5,092 bases of DNA from Bacteroidales bacterium (lineage in GTDB: Bacteria > Bacteroidota > Bacteroidia > Bacteroidales > UBA932). Made by a program: the position numbers and the translations under genes. Below the pieces are notes generated by a model. That model ran no database searches. It was given only the letters and a program-made list of their open reading frames with translations, and had not been told where the DNA came from. Of the stretch, positions 1 to 5,092 are shown piece after piece. Numbering within the stretch: position 1 is the stretch's first letter; each line of letters begins with the position of its first letter. Where the stretch lies: the NCBI GenBank assembly GCA_017556665.1, contig JAFYMJ010000055.1, positions 1-5,092 on the forward strand, given 5' to 3'.

Positions 1-206
1 CCTTCACCTCCAGCAGGGGTAACTTTACACCAATTAGGAGCAGAGACTGTCCATTTGTTGGTTGAGAACAATTTTACAGGAGTAGAGTTGCCATTATCCG
101 GAGCATCAATACTCTGTAGTGAAACTGTAAGAATTGGATCCTCTTGTTTTTCACATGATGCAAACAACAAAGGAATCAGCGTCAATAAAAGAATAAGCCG
201 TTTCAT
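1..206 (-). CDS. BACON-domain lipoprotein, N-terminal part (cut by left edge)
   Basis: This is the first 68 codons of a minus-strand gene beginning with ATG at 206-204 and running off the window. Residues 1-17 form a lipoprotein signal peptide (MKR, then a Leu/Ile-rich core) ending in LFASC, so Cys18 should be the lipidated residue. The acidic, charged stretch straight after it (EKQEDP) resembles the signal that sends Bacteroidota lipoproteins to the cell surface; that location is inferred. From about residue 27 the sequence fits the start of a BACON-type Ig-like module: a beta-strand, then STNKWTVSAPNWCKVTP and a Gly-rich turn (residues 48-69). BACON modules usually sit at the N-terminus of surface glycan-binding or glycan-degrading proteins, but the rest of this protein is not visible, so its actual role is unknown. 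There is no Shine-Dalgarno sequence; the leader before the ATG is almost all A/T. The start is set by the signal peptide. Confidence 0.85.
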   Translation of the reverse strand, partial: MKRLILLLTLIPLLFASCEKQEDPILTVSLQSIDAPDNGNSTPVKLFSTNKWTVSAPNWCKVTPAGGE

Positions 207-240
207 AATATATATTTTTAGAAGATTTTTTAATATTTAC

Positions 241-260
241 ACTATATTTCACAATATAGT
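241..260. promoter_or_regulatory. 8-bp palindrome upstream of the lipoprotein gene
   Basis: ACTATATT (241-248) and AATATAGT (253-260) are perfect reverse complements separated by 4 nt. The element lies 34-54 nt upstream of the lipoprotein ATG at 206. It could be an operator or a hairpin in the mRNA leader. It is not a good intrinsic terminator: the stem is nearly all A/T and no T-run follows on either strand. I saw no perfect TAnnTTTG element for the minus-strand gene, so its promoter position is unknown. In such AT-rich DNA a chance palindrome is possible. Confidence 0.3.
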
Positions 261-342
261 AAAATTATTCCACATATTAAATTAAATGATAAAAGTCAGT
301 TTGAACTTTGATAAATTCAATTCATAAATTCCTATATATTAG

Positions 343-373
343 TTGACAATTCAATCAGATTGATGTAATTTTA
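343..373 (+). promoter_or_regulatory. Putative Bacteroidota-type promoter of trmO
   Basis: TTG at 343-345 matches the -33 core, and TAATTTTA at 366-373 matches the TAnnTTTG -7 element except for its last base. The 20-nt gap between them is normal for primary sigma factor promoters of Bacteroides. Transcription would begin near 378-381, giving a very short leader before the trmO ATG at 393. The same TTGACA could be read as an E. coli -35, but the nearest TATAA-like -10 is too far away (about 23 nt), so the Bacteroidota reading fits better. Confidence 0.45.
351..363. promoter_or_regulatory. 13-bp dyad inside the trmO promoter spacer
   Basis: TCAATC (351-356), a single central A (357) and GATTGA (358-363) make a perfect 6-1-6 dyad. 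It lies wholly between the putative -33 and -7 elements of trmO, where a bound repressor would block RNA polymerase. No regulator is identified and a single copy was seen in the window, so the operator call is inference. Confidence 0.25.
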
Positions 374-392
374 TAACATTAATGATACATAT

Positions 393-1085
393 ATGGAAAT
401 TCAGCCAATTGCACATATAAAAACAGAATTCAAAGAGAAATTTGGTATTCCCAGGCAGAGTTCACTTGCTTCACATACAGTTGGGAAAATAATATTCACA
501 AATGAATACAGAAATCAAGATGCAATTAATGGACTAGAGGGATTCTCTCATCTTTGGTTAATATGGGAATTTTCTGCAAACAGGTTACCAAAAGGGGAGT
601 GGAGTCCACTCGTAAGGCCACCCAGACTTGGGGGAAACAGATATAAAGGTGTATTTGCAACCAGATCACCATTCAGACCAAATTCTCTGGGACTCTCTTG
701 TGTAAAGATTCATTCCATAGATTTTGATTCTCCCGACGGACCATTCATATATGTATTGGGAGCAGATATGATGGACGGAACCCCAATATATGATATAAAG
801 CCATATATCAGATATGCAGATTCTCATCCAGAGGCAGTTTGCGGATATGTAGATGAAATTGAAAATACAAAATTGCAAGTAAAGTTGTCGGGAAAGATAA
901 AAGAAACATTTAAAGATGCAGACTTTATTAACTCCTTAACTGAAGTATTGCAACTTGACCCAAGACCATCATATCATAACGACCCAAACCGCATATATGG
1001 AATGTTATACGGCAACTATAATGTAAAGTTTACAGTAAAAGAGGATATCCTTGAGATTATAGAGATACAATTACAATTAGTGTAA
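393..1085 (+). CDS. trmO: tRNA (N6-threonylcarbamoyladenosine37-N6)-methyltransferase TrmO
   Basis: TrmO (older names TsaA, YaeB) uses S-adenosylmethionine to methylate N6 of threonylcarbamoyladenosine at position 37 of threonine tRNA, giving m6t6A, which fine-tunes decoding in the cytoplasm. The 230-residue length matches the roughly 235-residue E. coli enzyme. Family signatures appear in order: FGIPRQ at residues 17-22, the LEGFSHLWLIWEF block at 48-60, VRPPRLGGN at 74-82, GVFATRSPFRPNSLGLS at 86-102 (the most conserved stretch, part of the cofactor and active-site region of this beta-barrel methyltransferase), and DGTPIYDIKPYI at 128-139. The C-terminal domain carries DPRPSYHNDP at 189-198 followed by the IYGMLYGNYNVKF strand. 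The ATG at 393 is the only reasonable start: the family N-terminus begins at once and no in-frame ATG lies upstream. No clear Shine-Dalgarno is present. It appears to be a single-gene unit, divergent from the BACON lipoprotein and convergent with the receptor gene. Confidence 0.95.
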   Translation: MEIQPIAHIKTEFKEKFGIPRQSSLASHTVGKIIFTNEYRNQDAINGLEGFSHLWLIWEFSANRLPKGEWSPLVRPPRLGGNRYKGVFATRSPFRPNSLGLSCVKIHSIDFDSPDGPFIYVLGADMMDGTPIYDIKPYIRYADSHPEAVCGYVDEIENTKLQVKLSGKIKETFKDADFINSLTEVLQLDPRPSYHNDPNRIYGMLYGNYNVKFTVKEDILEIIEIQLQLV

Positions 1086-1087
1086 TT

Positions 1088-3439
1088 TTATAAACCAAGT
1101 TTAATCAGAGTTCTGTCATCAGATGCTTTGCTCTGTACTTTCTTTTGTTTGAATGAATTTATATTATATGTTATACCAAGCCATAGCATACGACTTTTAT
1201 TAGTGCTTAAATTGGTAAGGTTAAAGACCTTATTATTAGAGTGAACCTCCCATTTATAGGTATTGAATACATCTGTAAGCAATAATGATAAACTGAGTAC
1301 ACCTTTAAACAGCTTTTGTTTTACTCCAATATTCATATAGTGGGTCTGTGATGCTGTAAGTTGCGGATAGTATTGAGGAGAGGTAACAAAATATTGCAAT
1401 TGAATGTCAGTATTCTTTATTGGGGCAACATCAATTAGAATATTACTGTTGTTTGACCACCCTTTATTGTTTATTTCTGTGCCAGAATACACACCTTCTG
1501 TACTTACATAATATGTATTGGAATTTAAAGCAGCTTTTAACCACTTTGTTACTGAAACAGAAAACGATATATCCAATCCTGTTTTAATGTCAGAGAGGGC
1601 ATTTGCATATGTTGTGACCAACAGATCATTTTGAATTGTTGTAATTTGAGAAATGTAATCAGAGGTATAATTTACATATGCATCTGCAAATAAACCGATT
1701 CCTTTGCCTTTATGACTATATGTAATATCAAATTTGGAACTTTTTTCCGGTTTAAGATTCATATTGCCCTGCTCGTATGTTGTAGCATCCACCATGCTCA
1801 TATATGGATTAAGCTGGGGGTAGGTGGGTCTGCCAATTCGTCGGGAAAATGCAAAACCAATCTCATCCCTTTTTGATAGTTTATATATTCCCGACAATGA
1901 TGGAGCAAGAAAGAAACTGCTATTGTTATCATTAAGATTATTGTGTACACTATTTAGGGTAACTCTGCTAAATTCACCTCTTAGACCAATTTTATAATTG
2001 AAGTTCTTTCCAATTCTTGAAGCGAACATAAGGTACGCAGCAGGAACTAATTCTGTGTGCAACAGGTCATTGCTTAAAAGAGTCGAATATATCCAGGAAT
2101 TATTTTCCATAGTATAGAATTCATGGAAAATAGAGTTCCTTCTATAGGTTATTTTAGCACCGGCTGTAAATGTTCCGGTATTGAACTTATTTGAATAATC
2201 ACCTTGGAACGAAGTTATAAAAGGACTTCCTCCAGAATTTGACTTGTTAACCAGTTCATCTTGGAGATAATAAAATGAAGGTCTGTGTCCCCATATTTTT
2301 GAGATGGAACCTTTGAATGAAATATCAGAAATTTCTGGCTTGATAACATGTTTATAGAGTATTGAAGCCTCAATATTCTCTCTGTTCCAAGTAACATTGT
2401 TATGTCTGTTCTCATTTGTTTCCACTCCAGAAGAAATAAATCTGTTTTTCAGATTTTGAGAAATATTTAATCTTGGAATGATACACTTAATATCAACATT
2501 AATGATATTCCTCTTATTCAGCCTAAAATCTGCACCTAATGAAATATTGTTATTATTCACATACCTTGTTGCATTAAGTTGTTGGAATGTCTGGTTCCCT
2601 GTATTATGAATGGTACGGTTCAAAACAGTATTCACAACATCGTCTTCATACTTAGTGTTGTATGAGAATCTGTATGAAACTTTTTCTTTATTGTATGTAA
2701 ATGCTGCATTGCCGGTAACAAAATGATTGAATCCGTAATTGACACCAATTACTCCGCTAAATCCTTTTGTACTGCCTTTCTTAGATACAATGTTGATTAT
2801 ACCACCCGTTCCCCCCGAATCGTACGATGCATCGGGATTGGTTATAATATCAATGCTCTTTATGTTTGCTGCCGGTATCGCCGACAAATCATTTACTGTG
2901 GTAGGTATTCCGTCAATAAGTACAAGAATATTGGTATTTCCCCTAATTGAAATAGTTTCATTTGAAACTGTAACCGAAGAAGAGGTGCTGAGAACATCTA
3001 ATGCTGAACCTTTGGAAGAGGCCATATTTGATGTTGCATTGATAGTTGTTTTTTCAAGTGAATTCTTCTGAGCATTTGCCCTTGCAGTAACAGTTATATC
3101 TTTAAGTATTTGAGCGTCTTCCTCAATAATTACATTACCCAAATCAATAAGAGTTTTATTTGGCACAAATTCAAATGTTTTCTTTGAGAATCCTATATAT
3201 TCTATTGATAAAGTATATCGGTTGTTACAGTTGTCAACGGCAACATTAAATCTTCCTTTATCATTTGTTACAGCACCTTTTACTATTGTACCTCCATTAT
3301 AGACAATTGCTGAGGCATATTCTACAGGATCACCATTATTAAAATGGACAGACCCTATAATTTTACATTGATTTTGTGCAAATGCAGTCATACAATTTAC
3401 AAATAGTGCACAAGTAAAGAAGAATATAATTTTTTTCAT
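1088..3439 (-). CDS. TonB-dependent receptor-like outer-membrane beta-barrel protein
   Basis: A complete 783-residue outer-membrane protein. A Sec signal peptide (MKKIIFFF..., cleavage likely after AFA at residue 21) is followed by a carboxypeptidase-regulatory-like domain at about 25-98, with a possible Cys25-Cys71 disulfide. A TonB-box-like DITVTA lies at 114-119. The plug domain at about 128-222 contains ISIRGNTNILVLIDGIP and the block NPDASYDSGGTGGIINIVSK. The barrel fills the rest; FSRRIGRPTYPQLNPY at 531-546 and GNMNLKPE at 558-565 are hallmarks of the Bacteroidota 'outer membrane protein beta-barrel family' (OMP_b-brl_3 type). Such proteins take up large or scarce ligands using energy from TonB-ExbBD; this ligand cannot be predicted. 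No SusD-like partner is visible beside it, so it is not a standard SusC/SusD pair. Its ATG lies 8 nt after the regulator's stop codon with no Shine-Dalgarno of note, so co-transcription and translational coupling with the regulator are likely. No frameshift is seen. Confidence 0.92.
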   Translation of the reverse strand: MKKIIFFFTCALFVNCMTAFAQNQCKIIGSVHFNNGDPVEYASAIVYNGGTIVKGAVTNDKGRFNVAVDNCNNRYTLSIEYIGFSKKTFEFVPNKTLIDLGNVIIEEDAQILKDITVTARANAQKNSLEKTTINATSNMASSKGSALDVLSTSSSVTVSNETISIRGNTNILVLIDGIPTTVNDLSAIPAANIKSIDIITNPDASYDSGGTGGIINIVSKKGSTKGFSGVIGVNYGFNHFVTGNAAFTYNKEKVSYRFSYNTKYEDDVVNTVLNRTIHNTGNQTFQQLNATRYVNNNNISLGADFRLNKRNIINVDIKCIIPRLNISQNLKNRFISSGVETNENRHNNVTWNRENIEASILYKHVIKPEISDISFKGSISKIWGHRPSFYYLQDELVNKSNSGGSPFITSFQGDYSNKFNTGTFTAGAKITYRRNSIFHEFYTMENNSWIYSTLLSNDLLHTELVPAAYLMFASRIGKNFNYKIGLRGEFSRVTLNSVHNNLNDNNSSFFLAPSLSGIYKLSKRDEIGFAFSRRIGRPTYPQLNPYMSMVDATTYEQGNMNLKPEKSSKFDITYSHKGKGIGLFADAYVNYTSDYISQITTIQNDLLVTTYANALSDIKTGLDISFSVSVTKWLKAALNSNTYYVSTEGVYSGTEINNKGWSNNSNILIDVAPIKNTDIQLQYFVTSPQYYPQLTASQTHYMNIGVKQKLFKGVLSLSLLLTDVFNTYKWEVHSNNKVFNLTNLSTNKSRMLWLGITYNINSFKQKKVQSKASDDRTLIKLGL

Positions 3440-3447
3440 TATTAAAC

Positions 3448-4362
3448 TTATTGAATGTGTTGCGTTTTCTCTCTTAAGGTTATTCTTAGTTTACGTGGTG
3501 TTACTCCGTAATGCTTTTTAATATACTTTCCAAAAAATGAGTAATTGGGAAAGTTCATCTTGTCGCTTATTTGTTTTATACTAAGATCTGTCTCTTTTAA
3601 TAGAAACCTTATTTGGGTTAAAGTCTGTTCCTTAATCCACTCTTTAGCACTTTTGCCTGAACATTTTTTGCATACTAAAGAAAGATGTTTTGGTGTGATG
3701 CACAAATCAGCAGCAATTGATTCAACTGATCTGTATTTTAAAGGCGATGCATTAAGCAGATCCAGAAAATGCTGAAAGTGGGAATTTGCAGTGTCTGTAT
3801 AATTTTTGCCAATACTTGCATTAAAGTTATGGTTTAATATTCCACATATCCATAAAATAAAAGATTTGAGAATTGACTGAATTACATTAACTCTATATGG
3901 ATTATTGAACTCTTTTGCTACAGTGAAGAATATAATCTGATAGAAATGTTTGAACAGCTGCATTTTCTCTTCTTCTATAGGATATATATATTTTTTTTGT
4001 ACAAACATGAGCTCATTCCATACTGAAGAATTATCTCTAAGAAAATCTTGCAATATTCTATTGGTTAGAAACATCCCTTTAAAATCAAAATCCTCTGAAA
4101 AGATAATATCTGTCACTATCATATTTGAAGGAATAATTGCCATCTGATTTTTCTCCAGTATAGTCTTCTCACCATTTATTAATGTCTCTATACTACCTTT
4201 TGTGCACATAATAATTGCATTTAAGGAAACTTGTGCAGAACTTACCTCCACATACTTTTGAATGCTGTCTACAATTACAATATCATTATCTGAATACTCA
4301 ATTAACAGATCCTCACTTTGGGCAAGGTTCTGCATTGTAATAACTGTATTCACATTTGTCAT
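3448..4362 (-). CDS. AraC-family transcriptional regulator
   Basis: A 304-residue DNA-binding regulator with an N-terminal sensing domain and a C-terminal AraC-type double helix-turn-helix. Residues about 30-100 look like a cupin-type fold (IIMCTKGSIETLINGEK, then a QMAIIPSNM strand) as in AraC-like sensors; about 115-200 is a helical linker. The first helix-turn-helix is at about 212-236 (SVESIAADLCITPKHLSLV). The second is at 261-293, with FFGKYIKKHYGVTPRKLR matching the family signature at the C-terminal end. The reading frame extends upstream to a TTG at 4383, but I chose the ATG at 4362: a perfect TAnnTTTG element at 4403-4396 would start transcription near 4390, leaving the TTG almost no leader and the ATG about 28 nt. 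It precedes the receptor gene by 8 nt and is divergent from the efflux adaptor gene, so it probably controls one or both and perhaps itself. The effector is unknown. Three Cys (221, 231, 234) cluster in the first helix-turn-helix. Confidence 0.92.
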   Translation of the reverse strand: MTNVNTVITMQNLAQSEDLLIEYSDNDIVIVDSIQKYVEVSSAQVSLNAIIMCTKGSIETLINGEKTILEKNQMAIIPSNMIVTDIIFSEDFDFKGMFLTNRILQDFLRDNSSVWNELMFVQKKYIYPIEEEKMQLFKHFYQIIFFTVAKEFNNPYRVNVIQSILKSFILWICGILNHNFNASIGKNYTDTANSHFQHFLDLLNASPLKYRSVESIAADLCITPKHLSLVCKKCSGKSAKEWIKEQTLTQIRFLLKETDLSIKQISDKMNFPNYSFFGKYIKKHYGVTPRKLRITLREKTQHIQ

Positions 4363-4383
4363 ATAAGTAATTTTTATGGTCAA

Positions 4384-4425
4384 TTTTTCTTAAAACAAAT
4401 ATAATGGAATATTTTATAAGAAAAA
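4384..4425. promoter_or_regulatory. Spaced 9-bp inverted repeat, candidate operator
   Basis: TTTTTCTTA (4384-4392) and TAAGAAAAA (4417-4425) are perfect reverse complements separated by 24 nt. Arm centres are 33 bp apart, about three helical turns, so a dimer or pair of bound proteins would face the same side of the DNA. The repeat brackets the -7 element of the regulator gene. Autoregulation by the AraC-family protein encoded next door is a natural guess but not shown. The arms are A/T-rich and low in complexity, so chance is a real alternative. Confidence 0.3.
4396..4403 (-). promoter_or_regulatory. -7 promoter element of the regulator-receptor operon
   Basis: On the minus strand this reads TATATTTG, a perfect TAnnTTTG -7 element of Bacteroidota. 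The expected -33 TTTG about 20 nt upstream is only weakly matched, by a T-rich stretch around 4423-4430. Transcription would start near 4390, about 28 nt ahead of the ATG at 4362. An activator may be needed because the -33 is poor. Confidence 0.5.
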
Positions 4426-4453
4426 AAGAACATTTAATGAACCTAAATATTAA

Positions 4454-4461
4454 TAATTTTG
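4454..4461 (+). promoter_or_regulatory. -7 promoter element of the efflux adaptor gene
   Basis: TAATTTTG is a perfect TAnnTTTG -7 element. The -33 region is poor: the closest match is TTTA at 4433-4436, with 17 nt between, slightly short. A short direct repeat, GAAC at 4428-4431 and 4439-4442 (11-bp period, one helical turn), overlaps the -33 region, which is where AraC-type activators commonly bind. Transcription would start near 4467. AAGGA at 4469-4473 is a possible ribosome site, though 12 nt from the ATG is somewhat far. Confidence 0.45.
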
Positions 4462-4485
4462 TATTCATAAGGAAAATTTAAGAGT

Positions 4486-5092
4486 ATGAAAAAAATATTA
4501 ATTGCTTTGCTGTCAACTACAATAGCAGTATGCAGCTGTACAAATGTACCACAGGAAACTCAAAAAGCTCCAATTAGGGTAGTTACACAAGTTGTATCAA
4601 ATGAATGTGTTTCCAATACTTACACATATATTGGAATAGTAGAAGAAAGTGAGAAAACAGCAGTAAGCTTTACAAGTATGGGTGTGTTAAAAAGTGTACT
4701 TGTTAGAGAAGGACAATCAGTAAAAGCGGGAGATTTGATTGCACAAATGGACGATTCTCAGGCGCGTAACATTTTAAGTGCATCCCAAGCACAAATGGAT
4801 CAGGCAAACGATGCCTTAAAGCGTTTTGAGATATTGCACAACAACGGCTCATTACCAGAAGTCAAATGGATAGAGATTCAAAGTAAAGTAGCTCAGGCAA
4901 AATCACAACTGGAGGTTGCAAAGAAAAATCTTGCAGACTGTAATCTTATATCACCAGTTAGTGGAATAGTAGGTAAAAAAAGTTTGGCTGCAGGTGAAAC
5001 TGCAATGCCATCACAAGCTGTTGTAACCATACTTAAAGTTGGCTCTGTTAAAGTTAAAGTTTCTATTCCAGAGAAAGAAATTAACAGTATAA
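4486..5092 (+). CDS. RND-type efflux periplasmic adaptor lipoprotein, N-terminal part (cut by right edge)
   Basis: The first 202 codons of a membrane fusion protein (AcrA/MexA/HlyD-like family) that links an inner-membrane pump to a TolC-like outer-membrane channel. Residues 1-17 form a lipoprotein signal peptide with a VCSC lipobox, so Cys18 is the likely lipid anchor to the periplasmic face of a membrane. The first half of the lipoyl-like domain is at about 58-90 (GVLKSVLVREGQSVKAGDLIAQMD), the alpha-helical hairpin at about 91-152 with its turn near NNGSLPEVKW (119-128), and the second lipoyl half at about 153-184 (LISPVSGIVGKKSLAAGE). The beta-barrel domain begins at about 187 and is cut. 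Family members run to about 350-400 residues, so roughly half is missing, and an RND pump gene would be expected just beyond the edge. The ATG at 4486 is set by the signal peptide. The gene is divergent from the AraC-family regulator, which probably controls it; the exported substrate is unknown. Confidence 0.92.
   Translation, partial: MKKILIALLSTTIAVCSCTNVPQETQKAPIRVVTQVVSNECVSNTYTYIGIVEESEKTAVSFTSMGVLKSVLVREGQSVKAGDLIAQMDDSQARNILSASQAQMDQANDALKRFEILHNNGSLPEVKWIEIQSKVAQAKSQLEVAKKNLADCNLISPVSGIVGKKSLAAGETAMPSQAVVTILKVGSVKVKVSIPEKEINSI

Noticed and set aside
55..285. Open frame of 76 codons on the plus strand
   Set aside because: It lies antisense to the lipoprotein signal peptide and BACON region and continues into AT-rich intergenic DNA; the minus-strand frame has a clear lipobox and the plus-strand product looks like nothing known.
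343..377. E. coli-type sigma70 promoter (TTGACA with TATAAC)
   Set aside because: The spacing of about 23 nt is too long for a sigma70 promoter; the Bacteroidota -33/-7 reading of the same region has suitable spacing.
666..878. Open frame on the minus strand inside trmO
   Set aside because: It is antisense to the most conserved TrmO motifs, and its product is a low-complexity Ile/Trp/Tyr-rich string.
1060..1100. Possible bidirectional terminator between trmO and the receptor gene
   Set aside because: Only short A/T repeats such as repeated ACAATTA are present; no stable stem followed by a T-run could be drawn.
2215..2415. Open frame on the minus strand in another phase of the receptor gene
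   Set aside because: It overlaps the uninterrupted receptor barrel coding sequence and shows no independent start signals.
2723..3071. Two overlapping plus-strand open frames antisense to the receptor plug domain
   Set aside because: Both mirror highly conserved plug codons on the other strand and have no recognisable product.
1088..3439. SusC/RagA-type glycan importer
   Set aside because: The length is short for SusC (usually about 1000 residues), no SusD gene is adjacent, and the barrel motifs fit the OMP_b-brl_3 group.
3545..4147. Two plus-strand open frames antisense to the AraC-family regulator (3545-3775 and 3950-4147)
   Set aside because: They are shadows of the regulator's coding sequence with no promoter or family features.

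Overview
The window comes from an AT-rich member of the Bacteroidota, most likely Bacteroidales. The evidence is a TonB-dependent receptor with the N-terminal carboxypeptidase-regulatory-like domain typical of that phylum, a lipoprotein with a BACON-type repeat and acidic residues after its lipid-anchored cysteine, promoters of the TAnnTTTG type, and weak or absent Shine-Dalgarno sequences. Genus cannot be fixed from the sequence alone.

Layout: (i) 1-206, minus strand, is the N-terminal part of a BACON-domain lipoprotein that runs off the left edge. (ii) 207-392 is a divergent intergenic region holding an 8-bp palindrome near the lipoprotein gene and a promoter with an internal dyad in front of the next gene. 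(iii) 393-1085, plus strand, is trmO, a tRNA t6A37 methyltransferase. (iv) 1088-3439, minus strand, is a large outer-membrane TonB-dependent receptor-like barrel, convergent with trmO across only 2 nt. (v) 3448-4362, minus strand, is an AraC-family regulator that reads into the receptor gene across an 8-nt gap, so the two look like one operon. (vi) 4363-4485 is a divergent control region with perfect TAnnTTTG elements on both strands and a spaced 9-bp inverted repeat. (vii) 4486-5092, plus strand, is the start of a lipoprotein periplasmic adaptor of an RND-type efflux pump, cut by the right edge.

The functional unit in the right two thirds is the regulator, the receptor co-oriented with it, and the divergent efflux adaptor. 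The simplest reading is an AraC-type sensor that controls both an efflux system and an outer-membrane TonB-dependent protein from one shared intergenic region. What the receptor transports or the pump expels cannot be read from the sequence. TrmO and the BACON lipoprotein look like unrelated neighbours. No tRNA, rRNA, CRISPR array, insertion sequence or convincing intrinsic terminator was seen, and no gene-free stretch exceeds 300 bases. I found no clear evidence of a wholly new system; the regulator-receptor-efflux arrangement is the most interesting item.
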